Notes: generated by a model not told the origin, from the letters alone. A DNA stretch of 64,000 nt from Eukaryota sp. TZLM1-RC (GCA_040285825.1 JAUPSS010000002.1:3100001-3164000), one strand, 5' to 3'; numbered from the stretch's first letter, positions 22,914 through 35,461 are shown. Made by a program: numbers and translations.

Positions 22914-23103
22914 TTGAAGAGAAGACCAAAGTCTTAGTACAAATACTTCAAAGTTAGTAATTGATACCCTACACTACAGATGACGAACAATTGATTCCAT
23001 AAAGCTGATATCAAGAAAGAGATAACAAGTGGTTTGATTGTGATAAAAGAAAGTGACTTGTCAAAACTCATCCTATATTAATCTTTCGGCATCATCTTCA
23101 ACG

Positions 23104-23571
23104 ATGAGAAATCTTGCAATAGCAGAGTCTGGAGCTGAGATCGTAGAGTATTCTTCACAGTACCATCATGAAAGTAGGTGTTCTAATCTACTTCTAAGAG
23201 ATGCATCCCTAGTCTGGTTTACCCATGTTTCATGTCAACCTCCACATCATGTGATAATGAAGTTTCCTGCTCTTTCACGTGTTCATCGAGTTGGAGTGTA
23301 TCTTCATGGTGAGAATAACCAAAATCCCAGACAATTAAACTTCTACCTATCATTAAATGGATCTCTGTGGGAATGTGTTGCTGAAGGGGAACTTGAGCAT
23401 CGGGCAGGGGATCATCTGTTTGACTTGGAGAAACCATATGAAGCCCAATACGTCAAACTGGAGATTGTATGTTTACTTCTTTTCTTATCATAGACCGAGA
23501 ACTTTGGGGGTTCTGGTATATATGTGTCCAAGTTATATGTGTTTGGAGAACCTTTAGAGTCCACTGTTTAA
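23104..23571 (+). CDS. Discoidin-fold protein, IFT25-like
   Basis: 146 residues from join(23104..23466, 23494..23571); the 27-nt intron (GTATGT...ATCATAG) links VKLEI to TENFGGSGIYVSK. The whole protein is one F5/8-type galactose-binding-like domain: GAEIVEYSSQYH, a W near the first third, HHVIMKFP, VHRVGVYLHGEN and a final VSKLYVFGE. Length and layout match IFT25/HSPB11 (about 144 residues), a subunit of intraflagellar transport complex B, but NR2C2AP and XRCC1-type domains have the same fold. If IFT25 is right the organism builds cilia; this is inference. The start at 23104 is preferred because upstream codons lack ATG. Confidence 0.7.
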
Positions 23572-24299
23572 ATTGCTTGTATAACGTTGTTTCAGTTTAT
23601 CTCACATGGTTTTTTTTGAATAAATACAGGCAAATTCCTTTGTATCAATGTGCAAGGGTATTCTATACAATTCGTATGGGTGCAAATATATTTTTGTGTA
23701 ATAACATTGGAAATGCAAAAAGGTTTTCATTATGTTGAGACTATAATTCAGATTATACCACTACATGTTATGTGACTTCCACTGGTCTGAATTCGTAACA
23801 ACCCAAGACAAAAAAATTAAACGAAAAACAAAAGAAATGAAATTTACAATAGAAACAAAACTGTAATAAAATAAACTAATCAAAACTTTCCAACAACAAA
23901 AAATACTCTTCCATAACTATATACTCAATCATCAATTCAGGAAAATCTTCGTGTCTGTCCTCAGCCATCTTTGAAAGCAAGTCACATGGCGGTGTTTCTT
24001 CTCCTAGGTATACTGCGCGTGAATTCTGTATGACTTCTTGTTCTTGGACTTAGCATTGGACATACAGAAGGTTAAGCACCAGATTTCAATTTGATTTATA
24101 ACAGCTTCAACAATGATAGATGTGATGTGTGCCATTGATTGTTGCTTTGTTGTTTTACTCATTAGTATAAGAAATTTTGCCACAGACGTGTTCTTTGAAA
24201 CTTAGATCAGACAAAAGGATTTCTTGTTGTTGAGTGTACTGAAATATTGGTAAAAGGAGTTACAATAATTAAAACCAACAGATACAATTTTTTAATATA
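23572..24299. other. Intergenic, no gene seen
   Basis: AT-rich with only short broken frames. Nothing supportable. Confidence 0.5.
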
Positions 24300-24301
24300 T
24301 A

Positions 24302-24703
24302 CAACTAAATCCACCTTTAATTAGGGGAGACGTATATGTCCTTTCCACATCAAATAATGGAACCAAAATAATTCAAAAAGGGTTTAGGCAAAATTGACCA
24401 AAAAATAATGTTGACAAACCAAATTTAAACAACATTGATAATTTGATGTTGTTTTGTACAATACATTCAAGCCACACTACTAGAACAAATAGTAAAAGTC
24501 AGTGATAAATTGAATAAACCTTTGTGTTTGGCTAATCAACATAAGTCCCGACTTTGCCTATTGTTGAAGGTAGACGATGCTTCAGAAATGTAATTAGTAC
24601 AAAAGAAATATACCAAGATATGCCACCCTTTTGAATTTTGTGGTTCAAAAATTCATGTTTGAAAGGACACAGAGCGTACCCTAATTAAAGGTGGATTTAG
24701 TTG
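24302..24703. mobile_element. 402-bp MITE with ~43-bp TIRs and TA target site
   Basis: The left end CAACTAAATCCACC... and right end ...GGTGGATTTAGTTG are inverted copies over about 43 bases, with a handful of mismatches near their inner ends. TA precedes (24300-24301) and follows (24704-24705), as for Tc1/mariner-superfamily insertions. The interior has no coding frame, so it would need a transposase in trans. Confidence 0.8.
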
Positions 24704-24705
24704 TA

Positions 24706-25180
24706 AATAACTACAAAGATGTTTGATTTTGGATAAATTGCTCTTCAGTAGATATAAGCGAATGCCTGATGATCGAAAGACCATTTCCGCATCCTCGTGG
24801 AGGTCTGTTCAAATTGTTTCAATAATGGTGTAACTCGATCTAAATACCATTGGAAGAATTCATGAAACACAGCTGACTACACAGAAGTTAGGTAAAACCA
24901 GCTCATTCACCAGGAAAAGCGAGCGACACAGAGAGCACAGACTTCCAACACACCGATAACACAGAAGCAGGAACGCTAAAGACGGGGGCCAACATCAGCA
25001 CAAGACGGTTTCATATCAACCTATTGCAAAGCTTCTAGCAATCATTAGTACGACATTCACGCATACGATCGTTGTTGCAAGTTGAGACGTTCAAACGATA
25101 TGCTCCACCTGTCCTACGACTTAAACAATTCGTAGTGTTGGGTAGTGAATAAACAATAAAATAATTCTAATCTGTAATTT
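24706..25180. other. Intergenic, slightly GC-richer block
   Basis: 24880-25130 is less AT-rich than its surroundings but has no sustained frame in any direction and no tRNA-like fold that I could build. Confidence 0.4.
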
Positions 25181-25184
25181 CTGT

Positions 25185-25640
25185 TCAATAACAGTTGTGC
25201 TAAAGTTTTATCTCATCTGATAGAATGTGAATTGTCCCATATTCCTAATCATGCTCATGTTAGTACACATTATGTTGGTTTGGGCTGGACTAAAGCCTCT
25301 ATTCTTACTTCTTGTGCTTTTGTTTGTGGACCTAGAAATGCCATAACTTGAGTTTTCAGAAAGGTTTGCACATTGGAAAATTTTTTAATGTCAAGGAAAA
25401 TTAAATTTTGAGTTTTATTGTGTGTTCAATGAAAAGATTTGATATTTTTTTATGGCGTTCACGGATTCAATTTGCCATTATTAATGGATTACCACGGTTT
25501 TTCAATCGAATAAGAGCATCTTTAGCTAGACAGCAAGTAGATCAAGATTTTGTAGAGGAAATCTTGGTTCAATGATAGTCGTCCCATTAGTATTGAGTTA
25601 ATTTAATTAAGTGTGCAAATTCAATAAATTAAAATTAATG
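25185..25640 (+). mobile_element. LINE relic (family A) with conserved 3' tail
   Basis: Begins with IPNHAHVSTHYVGLGWTKA, ILTSCAFV (compare 47290-47420 and 40470-40567) and, after a deletion, ends with GTAGAGGAAATCTTGGTTCA and AAGTGTGCAAATTCAATAAA, the same tail as at 19630-19700 and 56780-56850. Confidence 0.65.
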
Positions 25641-25702
25641 TGTTCATGTTGCAAGGAAAAATACAAAAATGCTACAGATTCACTGTAATAAAACGCTATA
25701 AC

Positions 25703-26130
25703 TTAAGATAAATATGGAGGCCTATCACCAACACTATCCTCTACAAAATAATCTACAATTGCCTTGATGTTGATACATGCTAACTTGTTACGATTCCATA
25801 CCTTATCCTTTCCAACACATTCTTCTTTACAAACTTCAGATCGACAACTTAACAAGGCATGACATTTCACAGTAGGGCACTTCTCTCTCATCCAGTGATC
25901 ATCATCGGATCATTATCAGTGACATCAATAACTTCAACATTTAGACCCTCAACTTTAGAATCACTCTTTACATCAAAAACTACATCAACATTAGTAAAAT
26001 TAACGTCTGCATTGTTAATACCGACAAGAGCTTTTGATAAATGACAAAAAGTGAAGAATCAGCCAAAGTAATTTTTAAATTATCAACAGTAAATGAAGGA
26101 ATCAGTAACTGAGCAAATTACAGTGATGGT
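25703..26130 (-). pseudogene. Relic of repetitive surface-type protein (copy P3)
   Basis: Minus-strand phrases FTVDNLKITLADSSL, NADVNFTNVDVVFDV and VEVIDVTDNDP alternate like beta-helix rungs. They are followed in another frame by a Cys-rich block (CHALLSCRSEVCKEECVGKDK) and NRNKLACINIKAI. Stops and shifts break it. The start region resembles bases 1-55 of this window, and the Cys-end resembles 54960-55180. Confidence 0.45.
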
Positions 26131-26922
26131 GGGGGTGGTGGGGGTGAGGGTGGAACAACATTGGTGGTGGACAACAGTTTCTCCAAGAACAACATGAAGA
26201 AAGATAAACACGATAAGCGATTGACGAAGCATTGGAAAAAATGACATTCTTGAATACAATTTTCAAGTTTCCATGAAATAATTATTAAATCAAATTGTTC
26301 AGTGTAATAAATACGACACTTTAAAGAAGCTACAATTGCAACTGATTGAAGAAAATTCAAAGGAATTGGCCCTTAAAAAACAGTTCAAATTCTCTGACTT
26401 TCGATCAGGAAAAGATGTAAGATTGATGAGACAATATGATTCAATTAACACTTTGTTTGTTGTCATCAGTTCTGAATTCTGTCCTTCATTACAAACACAT
26501 CAAACAAACACAGAATTTATGGGTGAACGATTACTTATTGCAATATAGAATATTGATTTGCGTATGCTCATTAAACAACATGTGTAGATGTTTCAATTTG
26601 GTTACTTCAGTACAACTTGAGTTATAACAACACAAAAGATAATAACATTGTATTCACATTTAACTAATGCATTTTGAAACTATTTTATTATCGTCTCCCT
26701 CATTCAATGTAAGGAAACCATTAATAAAATTGATCTTACAGCTGTGGTGTTTTTCACACAACAGGTAAAATAAAGGTAACTTCAAAATAATTCTCTTTGT
26801 GCTTTAAATATCATGATTTTGATAAAAAAAGGTATTTTTAATGCACTTTTACATTCATCATCAAAACAGAAAAGATAAATTAAATAATGAATATTGAATA
26901 TTAAATAAATAGCAAAAACTAA
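26131..26922. other. Intergenic, no gene seen
   Basis: Only short unassignable frames (for example 26336-26548 plus). AT-rich, no repeats recognised. Confidence 0.45.
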
Positions 26923-27537
26923 TCAATCCTCACGTGGTATCGTGACTTCACCAACCAAAGCAGACATTACCTTAGCAAACTGCAAAGGACACATGCTAAG
27001 CTTAACATCAACTTCGCCGCCTCCTATATAGACATGGCCAATTAAATCCTTGACAGATTTAGCCAGTATTATCGGAATATCATGATCTTTGTACATCAAC
27101 CCAAATGGTGACACGGCATTGTAACCACATCCAGTGAGTTCAAATGCTTCCTCGTCAGACATAAGACGGAGGTTAAAGGCCTTGACGGTGGATAGACCTT
27201 CATTTTCGGGAAAAGACTTGAGGAATTCGTGTAGCATTGCAGAATTCATACGTTCTGTATATTGTACCACAATGGCGTAATACTTGGAGTTGTGTGGATG
27301 TGAGCAGTCATCATAAATGCAGCGAGTGTTGACCATAAGTAAGGTTTTGCAGAGATGATCTATTGATGGTGCATTGAGATAGGATTGACGTTGCGAAAGC
27401 GGCCAGTCATAATAGTCACTAGGACAACGATGTAGCCTAGCAGTGGTAAGACCCTTGTGAAGTGCAAAGGAAAGAGTAGAAGCAGCGGGTTCTTCCAGAA
27501 GACTTTCTATATGTTGAATTCGTTGTTCCAAGTCCAT
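26923..27537 (-). CDS. YbaK/ProX-type tRNA-editing domain protein
   Basis: 204 residues from the ATG at 27537 (MDLEQRIQHIESLL). The frame continues upstream to 27636, but that part is an AT-rich hydrophobic translation and likely leader. The protein fits the YbaK/aminoacyl-tRNA deacylase fold: CKTLLMVNTRC, YYAIVVQYTERMN, FNLRLMSDEEAFELTGC, NAVSPFGL, DIPIILAKSV and YIGGGEVDVKLSM. Family members hydrolyse mischarged tRNA such as Cys- or Ala-tRNAPro. Eukaryotic stand-alone copies of this length exist in plants and protists. The substrate cannot be told from sequence. Confidence 0.82.
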   Translation of the reverse strand: MDLEQRIQHIESLLEEPAASTLSFALHKGLTTARLHRCPSDYYDWPLSQRQSYLNAPSIDHLCKTLLMVNTRCIYDDCSHPHNSKYYAIVVQYTERMNSAMLHEFLKSFPENEGLSTVKAFNLRLMSDEEAFELTGCGYNAVSPFGLMYKDHDIPIILAKSVKDLIGHVYIGGGEVDVKLSMCPLQFAKVMSALVGEVTIPRED

Positions 27538-28278
27538 GCTAGGAATTAGAGTTGGCAAACTGGAATGAATTTCCACATTTTCCAATTTCAAGTGGAAATA
27601 AAAACAAAAACAAATATGAAAACATAAAAAACACAATTAAAATGGGCGGAATATTTTAAATGTGCGAAAAACTGAAGCTTTTCCAAACTTTGAAGTAGTT
27701 TTTACTAAAGGAAAAAAATAATAAAATAAAGGAAAAAATCCACCATTGAAGTTTTGTGTCTTCACCATTGCCATTTACTGCGATTGCTTTCATAATTATG
27801 TGGTTATTGTTGATATTGTCTCCTTTTATGTAAAAAATCACACATTTCAAAACAAACAAATTAAATGCTGAAAATGCAGTTGAAATCAAGCAAAAAACAA
27901 TGAAACAATGTAGTTGTGTAATTAAGACCTTGATGCTGGCATAAATATGCAACTTGTTTGAATACTCGTCCTGTATTAGTACAAATCCAAAGGTTATTAC
28001 ATACTGAACACACTTCACATGTCATTATTGTCAAATACAAATAAACTTTAATCCTCATTACGTTCAGTTCAACAATGATTTGCTGACTCTGCTCTAAACA
28101 ATAAGTACATTAAATTTGAAATTGATGTGCTCCATTTGAAGCAAACGTGTCAGAGTGCTAATCAGTGTCTTTTATTCCAGAAAAGCATCACCAAATCTGA
28201 CTCCTGGAGAAAGTGATTTGTTCAAGATAAGTTTTGCGGATGTCCCAAAATTTTGATTCGATCTCCGACATTTGTTTG
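27538..28278. other. Intergenic between divergent genes
   Basis: Divergent spacer between the YbaK gene (minus) and the La-motif gene (plus). Minus frames at 27656-28058 are AT-rich, overlap each other and have no domain. Confidence 0.45.
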
Positions 28279-29429
28279 ATGAGTACTCACTCTATTTCAG
28301 ACGACAACTCAAGTGTTAGGCAGAATTTGTTTACTCATCGTAGGATAGTGAATTGTTGAGTAACATCAATAAACCCTGTTCCACTTCCACAAGAGGGAGA
28401 GGGAGAGGTAATCGTTCCAGAAGCAGAGGACGGGGTAGAGGTTTTGGTCCACGTGGACGCGGAAGAGGCGCTGGTCGTGGCGGATTCAATACTCATCATG
28501 GCAAAACATCGAACAACATGCGGTCTGAGAGCCCCTTGCAAGTCTCTCACAATGATGTTTCTCTCTTCTGGAACGTTGCTTGTGAATGTGGAACGCCTTC
28601 AATCACAGTTTACTTCTCCAAAATCATTCTTTCCGATCCTCAAAACCCTCCTTACAGCCATGAATTAACATATCATTCCAACATACCCGATCTTCTTTGC
28701 TACGATACAACACTGCCTAATGGCTTCTACTTTGTCTATTTCTACCGGAATGGATGTTTCGTCATAAACCCAACATATCCTGTACATTTTGCACTCAGCC
28801 ACAACTTTGTTATTGTTGAACGTCCCCAGTATTTTAACCCAGTTGACCTTCTACCCCGGCCAACCGCAAACCGAGCCCTCCTTTTTCAGCTTGAATATTA
28901 CTTCTCTGATGACAATTTTGCTGTGGGAACAGCTATGCATACAGCTAGTTTGAAAACGGAGACTAAGCCTGATAGGTGGGTTCCGTTTGAATTTATTATT
29001 GAACAAAAGTTTTTTAATTCTCTGGCCCGAAAATACAATGTGAAATTATCTGCAGAATTTCTTCATGAATTAACCCAACAGAGTGAATCAATTCAAAGTG
29101 ACTTAAAGTATGGTATCAGAAGGAAAACGAACTATGTACCCAGTCGACAATCTCAAAATTCAAGGAAATTGGCCTTTTTCCCTCTCCAATCCACTGATGA
29201 GGTTCTAGATGTAGTTGATGAACTGCATTCCCTCAATATCGCTGTTTCTTCTTTCATTTCTTATTTTAAACGAGGTTGTAAGGCGATTCGGGCTGTTGTA
29301 TATTTAAAGGATCCTAAGGATGCGAGTGTGCTACTGGAAGGAAGTTTCTTAAGAGTTAATGGAAAAGAGCTTATCATACGTTATGACCATCATGTGCTCG
29401 ATTTTGGTAATGCCACGTCACCACGATGA
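28279..29429 (+). CDS. La-related RNA-binding protein (RGG box plus La motif)
   Basis: CDS join(28279..28314, 28344..29429), 373 residues. The 29-nt intron (GTTAGG...CATCGTAG) supplies the only ATG in fr​ame and joins SDDNSS to DSELLSN. After an N-terminal RGRGRGNRSRSRGRGRG tract (about 25-60) and a middle part of unknown fold, residues ~180-260 form a La motif: LLFQLEYYFSDDNFAVGTAM, KPDRWVPFEFI and KFFNSLARKY. The C-terminal 100 residues (VLDVVDELHSL, AIRAVVYLKD, VNGKELIIRY) look like an RRM-type partner, as in LARP proteins. It probably binds mRNA 5' or 3' ends; the exact LARP class is unclear. Confidence 0.82.
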
Positions 29430-29926
29430 AGCCAAACGGAGAAGAATGACACAGGGTCTCAGCGTTCATATTTTTTTGTTTATTTGTTTTGGTTGAGATG
29501 TGTTGGCATAAATTCTTTCATTGTACAATTTTCTTTAAAATCTTCACCTTTTACAATGATTCAGAATTTTCAAAAGACATGCTTTCTGAAAATTCTCTTT
29601 GAATGTAGGGCATAAAAAAAGGGCAGATGAGGTAAATCTCAAACAAAGTTGAATCGCAAAGTAATTGAAAAGCTAAAATTCCCAATTCAAAAAAATTATT
29701 GATGTTGTTCCATTTGTTTTTCTTGAGTTTATTACTGTGGAGTATTTAACAAAACCAGCATTAAATAAAATTTGAATTGCAGAAAAAATTTGTAATTTCA
29801 AAGAACATCAACAAATCTACAAAGTCCATTTGTAATATCCAGGACGTAAACAACCAATTTTTTTACTGTTAGACAAACAATTGCTAAATAAGCTTCATCG
29901 AATGAATACTTGAAGTCCACAAATGT
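29430..29926. other. Convergent intergenic spacer
   Basis: AT-rich spacer between convergent ends. No feature seen. Confidence 0.5.
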
Positions 29927-31201
29927 TTATTTTGCTTCCTCTAAACTATACAAAAGAATGTAAGCTATTGGTAAATCACCTCCTCCTGACAGCTCCTTCA
30001 CCTTCTCCTCGCTTATCAAGGCTACCTTGGCATCGTCATACCACACCCACTTTTCTTCACCTTCTTCTACAGTTTTGACATAAGACATATAATGCCCTCC
30101 TTCAGCTGAACGCCCTTTGTGTGCCACAACAGCAGTTAGCCTATACACCATTTTCTTATCTTGCAAAACGGATTTAAGACCTTCTGTGCAGTACTCATAT
30201 AGGTCAAGCGTCATCGGGAATGTAACCTTCTTCAGTATCTTGACACGCTGGGCAATATCTTCTCTCCATTCAAACCTCACAAAAGAAGTGAAAAGATATG
30301 GTGGCAGTGAATTCAACAGAGAAGAGCTCTTAAAGACTGCATTCCTTCCCAAAATTTGACTGTTCTTTTCTATATGGCCACTTAACATTTCTTCTAAACA
30401 TTGCTCCAAATAGTCACACTCAGAAGTAATGTTGACCTTTACACTCGTGACCACCTCCGCTGCTTTATCTTCCACTTCCTGGGCTTCAGTATTACTGAGC
30501 TTACGTGAGAGCTCAAGCCCAAACAGCTGCATGGCCAGGTTGTCGTTCATGGGAAGAGATGATGGAGCAGAGACTCTTGGTACGTTGGTGGTGGGAGGAA
30601 CGTTGCGAAGGAGTGATAGTAATGATTCTAAAGCTTCTTCTGCATCCTGCTGAGCAAAGAACCCATGCTCAGTTCGCTCATTGAACTGGGGAAAAGCGTT
30701 TCTGAAGAGAGTGACTAGTTGAGAGGGAGAAAAAGCAGAACCACTAGATTGAAGAGTTTGAAGGGTGGTGTTGAGCTGATTGAGGAGAGGCTGTCCAAGG
30801 GAAGACTGTAGTGCTGGAAGGAGGTGTGGGATACGGGCTAGAGCTTGGAGAACAGAAGAGAGATAGCAGGTGTTTCCAAGGTTGACGCACCCACGACCAG
30901 GGAGCTTGACGATGTGTGAGTCACCTTTTTGGATATCCTCCAGGAAAACGGGTTTCTCAACTGCAATCGGGGCCGAAATAGCTGAACCGATCAGAGTAAG
31001 AGGTTTGTTTGGAGGTAGAGTAAGTGCAGAGATAGGAAGTGAGTCGTCCTTGATCATTCCCTTTCCGATGAGTTTTTGGTTCTCCGGAGGGACATTAGTG
31101 AGGGAATAAATCTGTGCACGGAGCGTAGAGACGAGATCGTCAGGATTAACTTCGAGGGTATACAGCTCTCGGCCGTGCTTGATAGATATGGATTGAGACA
31201 T
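29927..31201 (-). CDS. USP14: Ubiquitin-specific protease, USP14/Ubp6 type
   Basis: 424 residues, single exon, ATG at 31201. An N-terminal ubiquitin-like domain (SISIKHGRELYTLEVN through ~80) is followed by a USP catalytic domain: Cys box GCVNLGNTCYLSSVLQAL, DAEEALESLL, and His box GRSAEGGHYMSYVK with WVWYDDAKV. This order is that of USP14/Ubp6, the deubiquitinase that docks on the proteasome through its UBL and trims ubiquitin from substrates. The protein is slightly shorter than human USP14 (494) owing to a compact insert between fingers and palm. All catalytic residues are visible and there is no sign of decay. Confidence 0.95.
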   Translation of the reverse strand: MSQSISIKHGRELYTLEVNPDDLVSTLRAQIYSLTNVPPENQKLIGKGMIKDDSLPISALTLPPNKPLTLIGSAISAPIAVEKPVFLEDIQKGDSHIVKLPGRGCVNLGNTCYLSSVLQALARIPHLLPALQSSLGQPLLNQLNTTLQTLQSSGSAFSPSQLVTLFRNAFPQFNERTEHGFFAQQDAEEALESLLSLLRNVPPTTNVPRVSAPSSLPMNDNLAMQLFGLELSRKLSNTEAQEVEDKAAEVVTSVKVNITSECDYLEQCLEEMLSGHIEKNSQILGRNAVFKSSSLLNSLPPYLFTSFVRFEWREDIAQRVKILKKVTFPMTLDLYEYCTEGLKSVLQDKKMVYRLTAVVAHKGRSAEGGHYMSYVKTVEEGEEKWVWYDDAKVALISEEKVKELSGGGDLPIAYILLYSLEEAK

Positions 31202-31519
31202 AAAGAGATAAGTGGTATCTAGACAAAATAAATCATGATTCAGTAGTCTTGAATCAAGACTTTGAATAATTTCTAGTGATCATTCGAATGATTTTGGGGG
31301 GCACTCGGATTGGTTGCTAGGCTGACCTTTCAATCTATTGAATGTTCCCTTCATATTCTTTCTCAATAGATAATTTCACTGGGTCCTAAATACAGGCTTA
31401 GATGCTTCAAAACATACCTGAGCGTGACAACTACCTCTATTTGTCATGACATGTCATGAAACTAAATCTTTACAAGTTATTATCTGTAAATTTATATTGT
31501 TTTCTATTTGTTTGAAAAT

Positions 31520-32900
31520 CAATTAGATATTGTCCTATTACCAGTTCTCTACTCAAGACAATCCCTCAGGAGGTGGTGCCTTCAGGCCTATAGTACTTGT
31601 CTACATGAGAGGAATTGCTGTTGCAATGGTTTACTGTGGGCACATATTGCATCGTTACCACTTTAATAAGACTCCTGAAGTTGCGGATGATTTAGCATGT
31701 TTTTTCAACAATTGGTCTCTTTAAAAGTCGTTCCTCCACCTGAGCTTACTGCTGCACGTCTCATTGCTGTAATAAAACCTGATAGTGAAACTAAACCTTC
31801 AGGAATTCGTCCCATTGCAGTAGGAGAAATTTGATTTCTGAATTTCCTAATTGTTTCCCTAAAAATATTCATTTGCTTAGTCCATCATTTTCAAAATATT
31901 TGTATGACCTTGATGTTGCTATTAATAAAATTGCACTAGGAATTTGGTGTCAATGTTTTCCCAACTCAGTTCAAGAGATTCCTCCACGAAATTTAGTTAA
32001 TTTAAGGTATTGTGTGAAGAAGCTTCAACAGAAACCGACAGTAATATATGAAGGCTTGGATTATGAAGTACGTCTTGGCATAACCAAACAAAAACAATCC
32101 CGCTTTTGCAAATTTTTTACTAGATGTTTGTGCTAGTTCTGCGTTTTGTTTAATTAATCAAGTACCAAGATTTTATGGTTTGTTCCTAGATGACCCCTGC
32201 TTTTCATTATCTATGCATCTTCAATCTTATATTTGGCCTGATAATCTTTGTCATGGTTTAATTTGTAAATGTGGAAAGTCTGTCACTCCAACTCATTTAT
32301 TAATTGTAATCATTCTTCTACTTTTAGATCAAAAGTGCATGATTCTAGTCCGTGATCAGCTTGATTGCATGTTTAAGTCTCACAAGATCGAATCCTTTTT
32401 AGAACCTTTGCTTTCCATTTTGGCTGATAAATCTGACAGAATTGCTTTTGGTGATAGCCGCGGTGATGTGTTAGTTCCCGGTCTTGATGGTTCAATGATC
32501 ATTATTGACGTCAGATCTGATGATGTATCAAACAGCTTAAAATGAAAAACTAGCACAGTCTTATAATTCACCTATACGTTAGCTGAAGAAGCTAAAATTA
32601 TTCAATATACTGAAAAAAACATTAATCTGAATTCCAACTCACATACTCAATACCTTCTTTGTCATTTTGCTTTTTCTTTAACTGGAACCTGGGGTTCAAC
32701 TGCGTTATCTTTTATAGACGTTTTTACATCTATTGTCAAAAATAGAACTGGAAGAATATTTGACCGAACCTTTTGGCAAAATAGAATTGTATTTTCTATT
32801 TTTGAAGGAATGCATAGCCTTGTTTCTAGCTCGTTGTTATCACTAGAAACATTTTGTGAAGAAAATGCTGTAGGTATTAACAATAAACTCTATTGAGCAG
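31520..32900 (+). mobile_element. LINE relic: RT N-terminus plus REL endonuclease end
   Basis: Around 31735-31830, across frames, LTAARLIAVIKPD, KPSGIRPIAVGEI matches RT blocks 0-2 of non-LTR elements. 32250-32545 reads CKCGKSVTPTHLL, then RIAFGDSRGDVLVPGLDGS and IIIDVRSDD, the C-terminal zinc and PD-(D/E)xK-like (REL) endonuclease pattern of R2/R4-type elements. 32600-32880 continues the tail (FAFSLTGTWGS). Stops and deletions make it non-functional. Confidence 0.65.
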
Positions 32901-35461
32901 GGATTTTACTGTAGAGCCCTAAGAGATCTGTTGATTGGTTTTTTTGGGCTTATGAGAAGCAATTGAGAGAGACATAGTAGAAGAGTGGTAGGAATGTGGT
33001 TTTTAGAATTGTAAAGTTTAGTTTAGTTTTTTATCAGTATGTCGCATATTCAACATTTTATGATGTAAATGCTATAAAATGAATATACAATTACGCCTTA
33101 TTCAGTAGTTTACTTTTTGTAGGCAGTACTTACCCTAATCAAAGCCAGTGTCCAAGTACAAATCAGAGTCAAATACAATTAATGTAATTCTGTGGCTTGT
33201 ATTTCGATTTCAAAACCATTAAAAAAATTAAGACGTCACCAATTTGACTTTCAACTACTGAGTGTTGATAGATTTTGTCTATTGCAGACTTATTTCCACT
33301 TGAAGGTTGACCAAAACTATTTGATTACAGCTCTGGGTGGACTCGCTTTTTAAATGTGTTTAATCCGTCATAATCTTTTGATAAATGAAATGTTACTATT
33401 GTCAACTATTTTTGTGCTGATACTTTCAAAGGGATTGTTCAACCCCAAAATTTTTTGACACCCCAAGAGTCTGATGTTTGGTATTGTTTTATGTATACGT
33501 TCTATAAGTGATGTTGAGTTACAGCAAAGATTCACATAAAGCAATGAGATAATTCGGAGTGAACATCATAATGAACTAGAACATGAAGTAAGAGGTTAGC
33601 AAAATTGTTGAATTTTGGATCAAGCTTCCACTTAGCTCTATTATGTATTATCAGGACGTGAGAAGCACTTTTAAAACTCAACAAACTTCAATATTGTAAT
33701 GTATGAGAATTTTGTTATTTTAATATTGTTATTTCCGGAATTTGATAACTTGAACAACTGTATAAAAATGTGGTACAATAAAGCTGGTTCAGAATGAACA
33801 CTGGAGACAAAAGTTTAGTTCCCTAAGTTCAGATATTTCTTTCGACAAATTTTACATCGATATAGTTTACCACCGGTAAGTAATTCAATCAAGGCAAAAT
33901 TGTAGCAAAGTGAATGCTTCTAAGAGAAAATCAATCAACAAGGACAACCAATGATGATCAGCGTTGAAATTTTCTGAGTTTAATATGACAAGTGTGATTT
34001 GCACTGCATCATTGTAGCTATTTTTCTTTGAGGTCCCTCGTATAAATTCTTGAAAATCATTTTCTTGCGAATTAGGGTATTTGTCGATCATTTTTTTCAT
34101 TGTCCCCATAAAAATCTAGGTTGTTTCGGCTTGGGAGATAGTTCCCCAAATAAAGAAATAAATGGTAAATTGGCAAAAAATGAAAACCCATTACAAAATG
34201 CATTATTTGTCATGACGTCATGACGTTATCTTGAACTATGATTAAAATCAAATACAAAACTTTCAAGTAGAATTTATTAGAGATGATGATGTCTGTTCAT
34301 CTTTGTAATGCATCAAATCAAAGGCTCGCTAATTCTGAAATTCTACGTCTGAGATATCCTCTTTTACCATCACGTCCACGGATGAACATCTTTGTTGTAT
34401 CTGAGAAATTTGGTGTTGAGAAAAAAGCAAAATTTTTGGTGCGGTAATTTTTGATATTGCTTCCACAAAAATTTGGAAAATTCTGGATTAGTCACAGTGT
34501 ATGGTCACAACTTGTAATGAGTGAGATAACACAACTATTGAAGACCCAAATGTTGTGTATCATTCCAGAGTTTAAAGACAATCTCAAGATACAACAAACT
34601 TGTACAACAACATTTGCTCTTCACTGACTTCGATTTCTGCTGGGAAAGCACTGCTGAAAACAATGGTTATGGTTACTGAAAATTTTCGGTTCTCCATTTG
34701 TTCAAAATTTCCGAATAGTATTATTTTGGTTAGTTATGCGGCTTCAAAGAAAAATCAACTTTAAGCTATTTGTGTTTTTTGACGCTATTATTTTGTTAAC
34801 TTTTGTGGTTACTAATCATTGAACTGTGTCGTTTTGATCAACTGTAAAACTCAATTTAGTGACTTGATTCTATCAGCTTGCTTCTATGACTTTTTCATGA
34901 CTTTTTTCGGTTTTTCTTCGTCGAAATAGGCTGAATATCGGGACAGCAGAGTTTCAGTAATTTTCAAGAATGAGGTGATTTGTTATTTTGTGTACAATTG
35001 GACTATACAGAGGTAAAAATAAATTGAATAAATTGCTGATATAAATTGAATAAGCAACTGATGAATTAAATTGAACTGTTATAATTATTCTTTTATAGCG
35101 ACCAATACAGCTGATGTTGGGTTATTTTCTGTTATCAACCAGTTGTTCTACCATTGAAAATTGAATGAACTCTGTTCAAATGTGATCGAAAGTTGTTTAA
35201 AAACTCATTCGAAATGGGCATAAAAGGGGCGAATTGTTCAACTTATTTACAAAAATGACAGATACATTTAACAGGTGAAAACAAAATTGTCAAATCATTT
35301 TCAAATCTTTTCCTTTACCAACATGATCAACAATAGAATGGCAATTGTTAAAGAACGATCAAATGCACAGAAGAAATGGTGAAAGAAAGAAATCGATTGA
35401 CCACAAAATATGAAGGCTGATCATCATTGGTAGTTTTGTTGTTGCTGATACACAAGGTTAG
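32901..35461. other. 2.5-kb gene-free stretch
   Basis: AT-rich throughout. A 74-codon minus frame at 33885-34109 (GTSKKNSYNDAVQITLVIL) is faintly reminiscent of OTU-type endings but too short to call. No TIRs, LTR or tRNA recognised. Confidence 0.45.

Noticed and set aside
27538-27636. N-terminal extension MCFLCFHICFCFYF of the YbaK gene as a signal peptide
   Set aside because: AT-rich, outside the conserved domain, and the ATG at 27537 begins directly at the family-like helix.
33885-34109. OTU-like protease fragment on the minus strand
   Set aside because: Too short, no catalytic residues visible, no ATG-supported context.
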